A stretch of 64,000 nucleotides of DNA. Source: Pedosphaera sp. GTDB taxonomy: Bacteria > Verrucomicrobiota > Verrucomicrobiia > Limisphaerales > SXQI01. Made by a program: the position numbers and the translations under genes. This document shows positions 50,013 through 59,599 of the stretch, in pieces (position 1 is the first letter of the stretch; each line of letters starts with the position of its first letter). A model generated the notes under the pieces. That model ran no database searches, was not told the DNA's origin, and saw only the letters and a list, made by a program, of their open reading frames with translations. The stretch spans positions 62,001 to 126,000 of the forward strand of contig JANYDC010000028.1 in assembly GCA_025359965.1 (NCBI GenBank), in the 5' to 3' direction.

Positions 50013-51782
50013 TTAGGCAGCTTCAGGTTCGACCCACTTGCCGTGCTCCTTGACAAGATCAACCAGGCGATCCACAGCCTCAACTTCAGGAATATTGAAT
50101 TTCACTGCCTTCTTGCCTACGTAAAGATTGATCTTATTGGGGGCTCCGCCCACGTAACCGAAATCCGCATCAGCCATTTCGCCTGGACCATTCACAATGC
50201 AGCCCATGATGGCAATCTTCACGCCTTTGAGGTGTTGGGTGCGTTCTTTGATGCGGGCGGTGACAGTCTGGAGATTGAACAAGGTGCGACCGCAGGACGG
50301 GCAGGCTACATAATCGGTTTTGAATGAGCGGCAGCCGGCGGCTTGAAGGATGTTGAAGGCAAGGCGTAGTGATTGGCCAGATCCAGACTCTCCACGAACC
50401 AGAATGGCATCGCCAATGCCGTCGGCCAGCAGTGAACCGATGACCACTGAAGCACTTAGGAGTGCAATACTTGGAGTCAATGGTTCCGCAGGGACTTTGA
50501 GGCAGTCCTTGAGCAGAATGGAATTTTTGCGACCTAGGCGGTGGAGACGGGCAGCCAAGAGTCGGAATGCGGTGATGGTCGGCAGAGGGATGCCGTCCTG
50601 CACGGTGATCAACTGCGTGTCGCAGGCGATGTCAAAATCAGCGCGAGGATCAACCTCCTGCACGTTGAGTTGCTCGTAAACGGCCTCCGGCCGAACGTCG
50701 TCACGAGGGCGAATGCGTGGAGCCACTTTATCGAATACCTCTTGAGTAACAACTACGCGGACCGTCTGCTCCCCACCACAGAGGAGGTTGTCGGCGATCT
50801 GGGATTCCGCTGAGACACGGCGGTCAAATGCGAACGGGTCGTAAGAAACGGGCAGAGCCTCGCCATCGAAACCGTTGCAGCTCAACTGAGGGATCAGCGC
50901 CATCAACTCATTGCAGACGGCGATTTCGTGGGGAGAATCTTCGGTAAGTGAAACACGAATGGTGTCCCCCAACCCATCACAAAGCAGTGAACCAATACCT
51001 ATGGCGCTCTTGATGCGTCCGTCCTCGCCCTCGCCTGCCTCAGTCACGCCAAGGTGGATGGGATAATTCCAATCGGATCCCAATTCATTCAGTCGGGCCA
51101 CCAACAGCCGGTAGCACTCGATCATGACTTTCGGGTTGCTCGATTTCATCGAGAACACAAAATTATGGTAGTCCAGTTTGCGGGCGATGCGGGCAAATTC
51201 GAGGGCGCTCTCCACCATGCCGAGCGGCGTGTCCCCGAAACGGTTCATAATACGGTCGCTCAACGAACCGTGGTTGGTGCCGATGCGCATGGCGCGGCCT
51301 AACCGCTTGCATTCGGCGACCAACGGTGCAAACCGATCATCAATGCGGGTCAGCTCTGAATCATACTGATCGTCAGTATATTCCTTGATGGCGAATTTCT
51401 TGGAATCGGCGTAATTGCCGGGATTGATGCGGACTTTCTCCACCCATTTAACAGCCTCCATGGCGGCATCCGGCTTGAAATGGATATCAGCCACGATGGG
51501 GACATGGCATCCTCGCGCACGGAGTTCGGCCACCACATTTTGGAGATTGGCGGCATCCTTCACAGTCGGGGCAGTGATGCGGACAATTTGACACCCTACC
51601 GCGACCAGATCAAGGGTCTGTTGGACGCAAGCCGCTGTGTCCATGGTGTCGCAGGTCAGCATCGATTGCTTGACTACCGGGTGGCGACCTCCGATGACTA
51701 CCCCGCCCAAGGCTGGATCGCCAACAATGACTTCGCGCGTGACACGGCGTTCAAAACGATAAGCGGAAGAACAATAGCGCAT
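50013..51782 (-). CDS. ispG: 4-hydroxy-3-methylbut-2-enyl diphosphate synthase, long form
   Basis: This 589-residue enzyme of the MEP isoprenoid pathway reductively opens MEcPP to HMBPP using a 4Fe-4S cluster. The TIM barrel begins at VVIGGRHPVVKQSMLTCDTMDTAACVQQTL; the cluster Cys are in YVACPSCGRTLFN and MGCIVNGPGEMADADFGYVGG. A ~200-residue insertion (about residues 285-455) marks the long type found in plants, Chlamydiae and Bacteroidetes, in agreement with a PVC origin. It lies 15 nt downstream of rseP. Confidence 0.95.
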   Translation of the reverse strand: MRYCSSAYRFERRVTREVIVGDPALGGVVIGGRHPVVKQSMLTCDTMDTAACVQQTLDLVAVGCQIVRITAPTVKDAANLQNVVAELRARGCHVPIVADIHFKPDAAMEAVKWVEKVRINPGNYADSKKFAIKEYTDDQYDSELTRIDDRFAPLVAECKRLGRAMRIGTNHGSLSDRIMNRFGDTPLGMVESALEFARIARKLDYHNFVFSMKSSNPKVMIECYRLLVARLNELGSDWNYPIHLGVTEAGEGEDGRIKSAIGIGSLLCDGLGDTIRVSLTEDSPHEIAVCNELMALIPQLSCNGFDGEALPVSYDPFAFDRRVSAESQIADNLLCGGEQTVRVVVTQEVFDKVAPRIRPRDDVRPEAVYEQLNVQEVDPRADFDIACDTQLITVQDGIPLPTITAFRLLAARLHRLGRKNSILLKDCLKVPAEPLTPSIALLSASVVIGSLLADGIGDAILVRGESGSGQSLRLAFNILQAAGCRSFKTDYVACPSCGRTLFNLQTVTARIKERTQHLKGVKIAIMGCIVNGPGEMADADFGYVGGAPNKINLYVGKKAVKFNIPEVEAVDRLVDLVKEHGKWVEPEAA

Positions 51783-51797
51783 CGGGAAAGGGATCGT

Positions 51798-53219
51798 TTA
51801 GCGGCTGTTGGTCGGAGCGTTCTGGAGAACAGGCACGGAAGCCGGCTCAGCACTGGGCGCGGCTTCAATTTGGCTGTCCTGTTTAAACATGGCCTTGAAG
51901 AGGGGAAAACGCTTGATGTCGTGAAATGACACGTAGGCCATGAAAGAAATGAGCATCACGGCAAAAATCGTGGTGGCGTATTCCTGAATGCGCACATTGA
52001 GTGGTTTCCGACGAACAGCTTCCAGAATCGATAGCATAATATGTCCGCCATCAAGCACCGGCAGGGGCAGCATATTCAGGACAGCCAGGTTGACATTGAG
52101 GAGAACCAAAAAGCTCAAAGCCAGCCGGTAATCGGTATGAACCCACGTGGCCAGCATCGCGAAAATGCCGATCGGTCCCGTAAGATCCTTGGCTCCCACT
52201 CCGGTTTCCTTGGGGTGGATTAACGCACTGAATGTGCTGATGGTCTTTTTCCAAATATCGTTCAACTGATCCCAAGGCAGGGGCCCGGGCTTTTGGACCT
52301 CGTAAACATTGACTGAGTTCGAACCCAGCGCCACACCGATACGGCCGACTTGAGTGCCCGGATCCACTTTAGGGGTGATGGAGAGGCTGAGTTTTTCTTT
52401 GCCGCGTTGGACCACGATGGGACTCGGTAGACCGCCGGCTTTTTGAATGAGCTTGATCAGTTGCTCAGTGCTGGAGATGGGCATGCCGCTGAAACTGATC
52501 ACGGTATCCTTGGCAAGAATTCCGGCTTCCTCGGCAGCCGAACCTTTGGTCACATCCATCACCGTGGGATGGTCCTTGGGATCGAGATTCAGAAATTTAC
52601 CGCCCACGACCACGCTCTGTTTGGCCTCCAAAACGTAGGATTGGCGCTGCCCGTTTCGTTCAAGCACCACAGGAACCATGTTGGTTCGGGCGATCACGGT
52701 GGCCATCTGCACGTCCTGCCAGGTTTTGGTGGCACGACCATCGACCATTACAATGCGATCCCCCTCGGCGATGCCCATTTTGGCTTCGGCGGAGGTGGGA
52801 TCGACGTAGCCGATCGAGGAAGGGTTGACGAGGACAGGCAAGCCGACCACATAGATCACGGACGCAATGACAAACGCGAAAACGATGTTCATGACCGGAC
52901 CGGCCACAGCCACCAAAATCTTATCCAAAGGAGAGGCGGGAGGCGGTGCATCAACCGCAGCTTTTCCTTCAAGTGCCTCAGAGGTAAGCATTTGAGGAAG
53001 CTTAACGAATCCTCCAGCAGGGATGAGACGCCAGGAATATTCAATACCGTCGCGGGTCCAAGAGAATAATTTGGGACCAAATCCAATGGCGAAAGCCTCC
53101 ACCTTCATACCACGGCGGCGGGCAACATAGAAATGACCCCACTCATGAAAAAATACAGCCGCTCCGAAAAGAAGCAGCACTGCACCGCCGACATAAAGGA
53201 ACTGCAAAATCAAACTCAT
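51798..53219 (-). CDS. rseP: RseP-type site-2 protease (M50)
   Basis: This 473-residue intramembrane metalloprotease has the zinc motif HEWGH at residues 25-29 in the first membrane segment and the third ligand in LPLPVLDGGHIM near the C-terminus. Two PDZ-like domains lie between (VDPTSAEAKMGIAEGDRIVMVDG and VTKGSAAEEAGILAKDTVISFSG). Such enzymes cut anti-sigma factors and leftover signal peptides. The gene opens the rseP-ispG-NYN-VWA series. The C-terminal tail (~40 residues) is extra relative to E. coli RseP. Confidence 0.93.
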   Translation of the reverse strand: MSLILQFLYVGGAVLLLFGAAVFFHEWGHFYVARRRGMKVEAFAIGFGPKLFSWTRDGIEYSWRLIPAGGFVKLPQMLTSEALEGKAAVDAPPPASPLDKILVAVAGPVMNIVFAFVIASVIYVVGLPVLVNPSSIGYVDPTSAEAKMGIAEGDRIVMVDGRATKTWQDVQMATVIARTNMVPVVLERNGQRQSYVLEAKQSVVVGGKFLNLDPKDHPTVMDVTKGSAAEEAGILAKDTVISFSGMPISSTEQLIKLIQKAGGLPSPIVVQRGKEKLSLSITPKVDPGTQVGRIGVALGSNSVNVYEVQKPGPLPWDQLNDIWKKTISTFSALIHPKETGVGAKDLTGPIGIFAMLATWVHTDYRLALSFLVLLNVNLAVLNMLPLPVLDGGHIMLSILEAVRRKPLNVRIQEYATTIFAVMLISFMAYVSFHDIKRFPLFKAMFKQDSQIEAAPSAEPASVPVLQNAPTNSR

Positions 53220-53389
53220 ACCGTTTCAATACTCCAACGAATGGAAAAGGTTACGCCGCTATCGGGCACGATGCAAACATCGTTTGAATGCAGGCCGGGC
53301 TTGAGTGATGCTAGGGAAACTCAGGTCGAGGATAACGCCGAGGATTCATCTGCTCTTATTTCACATGTGTTCAAACCTGCTAATTCTGC

Positions 53390-54148
53390 CTATCCGGATT
53401 CATTTGTTCCACCCTTGGGTCGTGACTGAGATACTGCCGCTGCCAAGGCCCTAAGATAGGCTTGAAAATCGGTTTTTGCCAAATTCGGATCGACGAGAGA
53501 AATGTCGACTTGCCCAATTACAGGCTGGCTTTGGGATGTCTGATGGGACGCATCTTGTTTGTTGGTATTGATGATCCCGCTTTTTACGCAGTGATCCCAC
53601 AACTGAGGAAACCGGCTCTCAATAGTAGCATATTCCTGGTCTCCCATTTCGTTGAATACGACACACAAATTGAGCATGTGGCTTCCAGAGCGGTCCTTCA
53701 ATTCCGGTCGAAGCCAATCCCCACCAGTCGGTTTTTTTGGGAAGCGCAGGCGAAAATCAGGAAAATCCCGTCCTGTACGGCTGAAATAGACCTTCCCAGG
53801 AACCTAGCCAAAATCCTCAAAACTCGAATACTCGCTGTCTGCGACCTCCCGGACGAATGAATCCGCATCGCGAAGGGCAGCCTCATAGACCGTTCTTCCC
53901 CTTGAGATTAGCCAAGAGCGAAAATCGGTGAAGCTATCGTCCGAGCACATCCCTTCCCCGCATAGCCAAGCCACAAGCCAAAGTTCCCAATTGTAGGATT
54001 TGATATTAAACTCGATAAAACGCTGTTCGAACTCCAGCAACTGGGGGAGAGGTATCTGATGAAGTTCGTGGCTGAACAGCTCTAACTGTTCCTCGCGAGT
54101 TGCAGCGATGGTTGCCTCAATAATTTCCCAGAAACGTTCTGTTGTCAT
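53390..54148 (-). pseudogene. DUF4240-type gene interrupted by one in-frame TAG
   Basis: One frame runs from ATG 54148 to 53390 with a single stop, TAG at 53804-53806. The first part (MTTERFWEIIEATIAATREEQLELFSHELHQIPLPQLLEFEQRFIEFNIKSYNWELWLVAWLCGEGMCSDDSFTDFRSWLISRGRTVYEAALRDADSF) is a DUF4240 domain, whose members often lie near toxin or immunity genes. After the stop the same frame continues VPGKVYFSRTGRDFPDFRLRFPKKPTGGDW and on for ~130 residues. Homologues have Tyr-Val at the break, so TAY to TAG is the simplest change. A point-mutated pseudogene, a recent nonsense mutation or a sequencing error cannot be told apart here. Confidence 0.6.
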
Positions 54149-54196
54149 GTTGCTATGTACTCATTCTCGTACTCGGTTTTCATTGGGCTGTTGCTT

Positions 54197-54763
54197 TTAG
54201 CGAACCGTTGGTTCTCTCTTCTGAAGGGGAACCGTGAACTCTACCATCCGTCCACCCACTCTCGGAACCCAACCGCGTGCGTGGTTAGCCTCCATCATGT
54301 TAAAACTGATGAACTCACCACGGCCATCGCGAACTTTGGTATACCAACGAGAAACCAACAAGGAAACGGTATGCTTTTGGCTAAATTCATATCCATCTGG
54401 CCACGCAATATCAAAACTTGTGTCTGACCCTCCTCCGCTTGCATGTACCGCGATCAACGGGGTAATAAAAGGAACTATCTGGCCCAACAGAATTCTGCTG
54501 ATGATATGCTTTTCGAACCTTGCAATTCCTTCGCCGTCAGTGAACTTCAGCTCATCTCCATGTTCGCCGGAGGCGTAGTTTTCCCAACTGCGGGTTATAC
54601 GAATACCGGCTATCGTGACGCCGGTCTTGTCGGCTGCGCGGACAATAAATTGAGTACTGACCTGCATCGGGAATGGACACAACCCAATCACTATCAAACC
54701 AATCACAGTTATAGCCTTGGTGCGTCGCCCAAAATGTACCCCTTGGCGGTTAAAACGAGTCAT
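54197..54763 (-). CDS. Exported/membrane-anchored hypothetical protein
   Basis: ATG 54763 (MTRFNRQGVHFGRRTKAITVIGLIVIGLCPFPMQV) precedes one membrane segment; the upstream GTG at 54814 is less likely. The ~188-residue protein continues with TQFIVRAADKTGVTIAGIRITRSWENYASGEHGDELKFTDGEGIARFEKH, which looks like a carboxypeptidase-regulatory-like or Ig-like beta domain outside the membrane. I do not recognise the family. It lies among other variable genes. Confidence 0.5.
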   Translation of the reverse strand: MTRFNRQGVHFGRRTKAITVIGLIVIGLCPFPMQVSTQFIVRAADKTGVTIAGIRITRSWENYASGEHGDELKFTDGEGIARFEKHIISRILLGQIVPFITPLIAVHASGGGSDTSFDIAWPDGYEFSQKHTVSLLVSRWYTKVRDGRGEFISFNMMEANHARGWVPRVGGRMVEFTVPLQKREPTVR

Positions 54764-54857
54764 CCATGAGAGGCGAGCGCGAATCTTGGAAAATCTTTGC
54801 GTAGGAGTATTCACCTCACATGGTCGATTGGTTCAGTATTCTTATTCCGAAAAATGG

Positions 54858-56090
54858 TTACAACCTAAGCCGAAAACCCGACCGGTTTAGTATTGTTGTG
54901 GTAGCGAGGATAACGACAGCCAATCCTCCAGATCGCGCAATGGCACAGGGAAGATTGGGTTCGGCTAGTCGGCTGTACCAACCGCCTAGGCCTATCAGGT
55001 CTACGGTGGAGGGCAACATTTCTGAGATTAGATAGGCGAGCAGGACATTTTCGCCGGAGATGGCAAAGGGATTGGTAAGGCGCGGCATGGGGCGAACGTC
55101 GCAGACGCCATAGAATATGCTCCAAACTGCGGCGGTGATGGCACAGGCCCAAAGGCATCATGAGGGGGTGGCACTGTTTTTATTGATGCCGTAGAGACCG
55201 TTCAAAAGCAAAGCGGCCGCGGAGAAGCCAGCGATGTAAAGAATCGTAAAGCGGAGACGAACTTGCACCGTGGCTGTTTCAGGGGTGAGAAGGATGCTGA
55301 CCAGAAGTATCCCAGAAACCGTGATGGCAGCCTGCGAGCCCAAGGTTCCGCCCACACCGACGTAATGGTTGAGCCAGAAATGGTCGAAAGCCCCATGTCG
55401 ATCCGCGACATATAGAGACATGAGAAGCGCGACGCTGCCCAGCAGAGCTGTTCGATTCGTCCGGAAACACAAGTAGGTAATGCAGCCCACCAGATAGGCC
55501 CACGCAATCAAACCCAGAATACCCCACCACTCAGTGTGGATACTGAACGGCGAGAGGGTGATGATCCGTTGACCATCAGCCCCCCTGAAAGCAAAGGCCA
55601 GCACGATAAGGGAGGTCAGTCCCAGCCAGCGCACCACTGTGGAGAAGGCGCGACGGGACGAAAAGGAACAAAAGGCCAGAATCGCGGAAAAATACATCAG
55701 CGTGGACCACAAAGCGGGCGACCAACCCATCCGTGACCCGTCAGGCGATTCATTCACCATGAGCACGCCGACCAAAAGCAGCGACAAGGTGCGTCCAAGA
55801 ATATGCAACACGATCCGCGTCAGTGGCTCGCCCTTGGCCAGACGCGAGCCCAAGCCGAAAGGGATACTCATGCCCACGATGAAGAGAAATCCGGGAAACA
55901 CGAGGTCAACAAAGGTCATGCCATTGCCATCTCCCTTGAAGTGCCGCATCCACCACGGGACAATTGCGGTCGACGCTCCTGCGAGATCGTTAACGAAGAT
56001 CATGAGAAACATGACCAAGCCGCGCAGGGCGTCAATCGAGGAAATGCGGCTGGGCGGCGCAAAGTGCGAAAGAGTTTGAGTCGGGGCCAT
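54858..56090 (-). pseudogene. Heparan-alpha-glucosaminide N-acetyltransferase-like (DUF5009/NagX) gene with in-frame TGA
   Basis: The frame from 56090 to 54858 is interrupted only by TGA at 55158-55160. Before it are SSIDALRGLVMFLMIFVNDLAG, WWMRHFKGDGNGMTFVDLVFPGFLFIVGMSIPF and many membrane segments, typical of the DUF5009/NagX acyltransferase family. The break reads GINKNSATPS-stop-CLWACAITAAVWSIFYGVCDV. Homologues usually have Trp there (ATPxWCL), so TGG to TGA is the likely change. The part after the stop (NPFAISGENVLLAYLISEMLP) is the expected C-terminus. Other genes in the window use TGA as stop, so recoding is improbable. Confidence 0.7.
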
Positions 56091-56213
56091 GAGTGAAGCT
56101 AACGGAGAGGCAGCTCGAAAATCAATACAGAGTGACAGAAACCTCCATTATAAGGGACGCCAGTGGGAATCCGTCCTGCAAGGAAATAGGCGTGGCTAGC
56201 ATGCAAAGAAATA

Positions 56214-56241
56214 CGGTGGCGACCTTGTGAGTCCGCCACCG
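56214..56241 (-). terminator. Hairpin downstream of the 56261 gene
   Basis: CGGTGGCG and CGCCACCG are exact 8-bp arms around a 12-nt loop, 20 nt past the stop of the minus-strand gene. On the minus strand it is followed by TATTTCTTTG, a poor T-run; on the plus strand by TTTT. It is likely to end transcription of the small secreted-protein gene. Confidence 0.5.
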
Positions 56242-56260
56242 TTTTCGGGTAGATGTTAGA

Positions 56261-56797
56261 TTAGTTGCCGGCGAACACTGGGTTGCCGAAGGCATCGGAG
56301 ATAACCACACCGGCCAGGCCTGCGCCAACGGTGATGAATACTTTTTCAGAGCAAATCCCGGAACCGCCAATGATGGTGATGGCGTTGCTGGTGTAAGGAT
56401 AGAGCGTGCCGCCAGTGCCAACCACGTTGATATAGAGAATGGTTCCGTCTGGAACGCTCATGGAGCTGACGCTGACATTCACCGTCATATCCAGCAAGGT
56501 GGGGTAGTAGGGATCAATAATGAAGTTGCCCGCGCAGACTGGCAGAACGCCGTTGATTGGGCCGGCCGGGGTGAAATTGATTGGGCCGACCGCCAGCGGA
56601 GTAACCGTCGGCGCCGGTGTGGGAGCAGGTGTTGGGGAAGGAGTGCTGCTTTTTCCGCCGCCGCCGCTGCTTACCGTGCCTTTGCTGGTGCCAGGGATGG
56701 GATCGGTTGCGCCTTGTTTGGCTAAGGCGGTTTGAACGACCACTCCGCAGAGGAGAGTTAAGGCAACGAACTTTGAGAGGTTTGATTTGAGTTTCAT
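56261..56797 (-). CDS. Small secreted hypothetical protein
   Basis: ATG 56797 (MKLKSNLSKFVALTLLCGVVVQTALAKQG) gives 178 residues with a clear signal peptide; the track start at 56872 is upstream of it. A Ser/Gly/Pro/Thr-rich linker (TVSSGGGGKSSTPSPTPAPTPAPTVTP) leads to a ~110-residue beta-rich domain (PVCAGNFIIDPYYPTLLDMTVNVSVSSMSVPDGTILYINVVGTGG). The family is not recognised. It lies alone, with a hairpin behind it, and is probably a secreted or envelope protein. Confidence 0.65.
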   Translation of the reverse strand: MKLKSNLSKFVALTLLCGVVVQTALAKQGATDPIPGTSKGTVSSGGGGKSSTPSPTPAPTPAPTVTPLAVGPINFTPAGPINGVLPVCAGNFIIDPYYPTLLDMTVNVSVSSMSVPDGTILYINVVGTGGTLYPYTSNAITIIGGSGICSEKVFITVGAGLAGVVISDAFGNPVFAGN

Positions 56798-57169
56798 ACT
56801 GGTATGGGACTTGATGGTTTCGATTTGTCTGGTGATTCGCTGCTCCCGATTCAGTCGAGGACGATCACGCAATAACTGCCTTTAGCACCGGTCATGCCAA
56901 CCGGTTTCAATACTCAACAATCAACGTTTTCCCTAATAAATACGCACATATTACCGCACATTCGCGGAACCACCGCTGGAAAGTGTTACGGTATCGGAAC
57001 GAATGATCTGCAGCTTTTCAATAACGGAACAGACCAAGGCTTGGATGGTTCTGCCGGCGCGGAAAGGTGTCGCGCGGCTCGGGGGTTGGCAGACGACTCG
57101 CATACAAAAATACCGCGGACATCACTGTCTGCGGCACGAAAAAATCAATATTCCTCCGGTGACGTACCG

Positions 57170-58618
57170 TTACGGGCGGGAGGCGGGACCGAACGCATAA
57201 AGATGTTTCTCGGTGCGGAGGTAGATCTTGTCTTCGACAAGGGCTGGGGTCGCAAAAATGCGCTCACCCATTTCCGCTTGATGCAAGATCTCCGGGGTTT
57301 CGCCGCCCGCTTTTACCACGGTCAATTTGCCCGGCAACGAGGCAACGTAAATGCGGCCATCCGCCGCGACCGGGGAGGAGTAGTAGCTGCCTATCGCGCC
57401 GAGGCGTTCTTGAGTATAAAACTGTTTGCCAGATTTGGCCTCGAAGGAAGACATCAGGCCGCCATCTTTGACCATGTAGACCCTGCCGCCGTAATAAAGC
57501 GGTGATGGAACATAGGGAAGCCCTCGGTTGTAACTCCACGCAACATGCGTCTTGGAAATATCACCAGAACCACCGGGTCGGATGGCCACCAACACATTTT
57601 CTGCTTTTGCGGAGTGCTCCCGGATCGCGGTCAGCTCATTCTCCGAGAGTTCACCATCGCGATTTAGATCGAGGCCGCGCACGAAGTCCCAAGTAACAGG
57701 ATCGAAATCCGAACGCAACACTTTGCCATCGCCGTTCTTGTCGAACTGTTTGAGGAAGGACGACCATTCCGTTGGAAAGCTGGAGTCACCCTTGCCCGGG
57801 GACCAGGCGGCGAAAAAGAGTTGGTTGTCGCCGATGACCGGCGTGGTGCAAACGAAGCCGGAGACACCATCGACCAGCCATCGTTCCTGACCGGTCTTTA
57901 GTTCGTAACCCTTCAGACGAATAGAACCCGGCATCACGACTTCATCCACCCCTGAGTTATGCCAAAGGATGGGCGTGCCGAAACCACCGTTGAATCCGGG
58001 CCTCGGAGTTTCCCACAGGGTCTTCCCTGTCTCAAGACTCAGTGCGAGGAGGGAGGAGTTGGCATCCTGATCGCGATTCAAAATGACCCGGTCTCCCATA
58101 ATAACAGGGGAAGTGCCCGACCCATAGCTGCCACCGCTCAGGGCCAGTGGCAACGGATGACGCCATAGTTCCTTGCCGTTGGTGTCATGACAGATCACGC
58201 CGAAAGAACCGAAGTAACTGACCACATTCTTCCCATCGGTGGCAGGCGTGGAAGCGGCCGGACTGCCGTCAGTGCTGTGAAAGTCCTCCATTTTTTCTGC
58301 TTTGATCCCACGCGACCAAAGCAGATGTCCATCGCGCCGGTCATGGGCCCGGGTCTCGAACTGGCCATCGTGGAAGGTGGTTAGAAAAATTTGATTCCCC
58401 CAAATGCTCGGAGAGGAAGGCGACCACGGCACCTCGATCTCCCACAACACATTGTTGGTTAGGCCGATCTTGATTGGAGGCTTGGCCGTTTCGGAAACGC
58501 CCGAGGCGTTGGGACCGCGAAATTGGGGCCACTGGGATTCGGCAACAACGGCAGCCGATATGCCGCAGCAAAGCGCCGACAGAAAAAGTACGCGTAGGTT
58601 ATAGGAATAGACTTTCAT
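57170..58618 (-). CDS. PQQ-like beta-propeller protein with embedded EF-hands
   Basis: This 482-residue protein has a signal peptide (LFLSALCCGISAAVVAES) and PQQ-type propeller repeats (SQWPQFRGPNASGVSE, DGHLLWSRGIKAEKM, NGKELWRHPLPLAL, LETGKTLWETPRPG, ELKTGQERWLVDG). Between blades two EF-hand loops occur, DKNGDGKVLRSD (293-304) and DLNRDGELSENE (317-328). Such propeller/EF-hand proteins are common in Planctomycetes and Verrucomicrobia. No PQQ-dehydrogenase catalytic signature is visible, so it is more likely a binding or assembly protein. The last blade ends LYAFGPASRP. Confidence 0.82.
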   Translation of the reverse strand: MKVYSYNLRVLFLSALCCGISAAVVAESQWPQFRGPNASGVSETAKPPIKIGLTNNVLWEIEVPWSPSSPSIWGNQIFLTTFHDGQFETRAHDRRDGHLLWSRGIKAEKMEDFHSTDGSPAASTPATDGKNVVSYFGSFGVICHDTNGKELWRHPLPLALSGGSYGSGTSPVIMGDRVILNRDQDANSSLLALSLETGKTLWETPRPGFNGGFGTPILWHNSGVDEVVMPGSIRLKGYELKTGQERWLVDGVSGFVCTTPVIGDNQLFFAAWSPGKGDSSFPTEWSSFLKQFDKNGDGKVLRSDFDPVTWDFVRGLDLNRDGELSENELTAIREHSAKAENVLVAIRPGGSGDISKTHVAWSYNRGLPYVPSPLYYGGRVYMVKDGGLMSSFEAKSGKQFYTQERLGAIGSYYSSPVAADGRIYVASLPGKLTVVKAGGETPEILHQAEMGERIFATPALVEDKIYLRTEKHLYAFGPASRP

Positions 58619-58864
58619 TTAATCGGTAAATAGTCGGTTTTTACGCAAAACAATGGGCATTAGGTGGCGAGTCTGGCCGATTACCCCTCACGATCAAGGC
58701 AAATAGGTTCTCAAGCACAGATTCAGTCAGGAGGGCCGAAAGCACGCAACTGCCCCTGTAGCACATGCGGCCAACTTATCGGCTATGCAGCTCCGACGTA
58801 ATTGTGTGCGGCGGAGGGAGCTTCTTCTTTTCCATGGGAGGCGGAATGAGATAGTGTGGAAGGA
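58619..58864. other. Divergent intergenic region before queE
   Basis: This ~245-bp gap separates the divergent propeller gene and queE. I see no clear promoter pair, RNA gene or preQ1-type riboswitch (no AGAGGTTCTAG-like core). A GGAAGGA just before the queE ATG may serve as ribosome-binding site. Confidence 0.3.
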
Positions 58865-59599
58865 ATGTCCGAGTCATTGGTTGTTAACGAGATTTACATC
58901 AGCCTTCAGGGGGAGAGCACCTGGGCGGGATTGCCATGTATTTTTGTGCGGCTGACGGCGTGCAATCTGCGCTGTTCTTACTGCGATACCGCTTATGCTT
59001 TTACCGAAGGCAAACGGATCGAGCTGGCAATGATACTGGATCGCATTGAGGCGTTGGCGGCACCCTATCGGGAGGCGGGCGGGGATCAGAAATTGCCGCT
59101 GGTGGAATTGACGGGCGGCGAGCCCTTGCTACAACCGCGGTCGGCTCCGCTGATGAAGGAGTTATGCGAACGGGGTTACACAGTGTTGGTGGAGACAAGT
59201 GGGGCTTGGGATATTGGGGTGCTCGATCCACGTGTCCGCCGGATCATGGATTTCAAATGTCCATCAAGCGGCGAATCTGCCCGCAATCGCGCGGAAAATA
59301 TACCGCTGCTTAGATCTACGGATGAAGTGAAATTCGTGATCGGTACGCGCGAGGATTACGCATGGGCCAAAGATGAGGTGGCCCGGCACAAGTTGCACAC
59401 GGTTTGTCCGGTTCTTTTTTCGTGGGTGGCTCCGCTGGGAGAGCATCAGCGTGACCCTTCACTGAAAAAGGTGCCAGCCGGACAGACGGCCATCTCGCGC
59501 AAGGATTTGGTGGAGGCCCTCGTGGCAGATGCGCTGCCGGTGCGTTTTCAACTCCAGATGCACAAGTTTATCTGGCCACCGGACGAACGGGGAGTCTGA
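58865..59599 (+). CDS. queE: 7-carboxy-7-deazaguanine synthase
   Basis: ATG 58865 (MSESLVVNEIYISLQGESTWAGLPCIFVRLTACNLRCSYCDTAYAF) is preferred to the track's GTG 58856. This radical-SAM enzyme converts 6-carboxytetrahydropterin to CDG, a queuosine precursor. The 4Fe-4S motif is CNLRCSYC; the substrate loop VNEIYISLQGES and ELTGGEPLLQ are conserved. At ~244 residues it is a long-form QueE. The other que genes are not in this window. Its stop overlaps the next ATG by one base (TGATG). Confidence 0.93.
   Translation: MSESLVVNEIYISLQGESTWAGLPCIFVRLTACNLRCSYCDTAYAFTEGKRIELAMILDRIEALAAPYREAGGDQKLPLVELTGGEPLLQPRSAPLMKELCERGYTVLVETSGAWDIGVLDPRVRRIMDFKCPSSGESARNRAENIPLLRSTDEVKFVIGTREDYAWAKDEVARHKLHTVCPVLFSWVAPLGEHQRDPSLKKVPAGQTAISRKDLVEALVADALPVRFQLQMHKFIWPPDERGV

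Noticed and set aside
53133-53429. 98-aa plus-strand ORF upstream of rseP
   Set aside because: Half of it is antisense to the rseP N-terminus, which has the HEWGH motif, and it has no start signal.
53390-56090. Use of TGA or TAG as sense codons (recoding)
   Set aside because: Intact genes across the window end normally at TGA, TAG and TAA, no SECIS-like or Pyl context is seen, and the two breaks involve different stop codons.
58619-58864. preQ1 riboswitch before queE
   Set aside because: No preQ1 aptamer core could be found in the gap.
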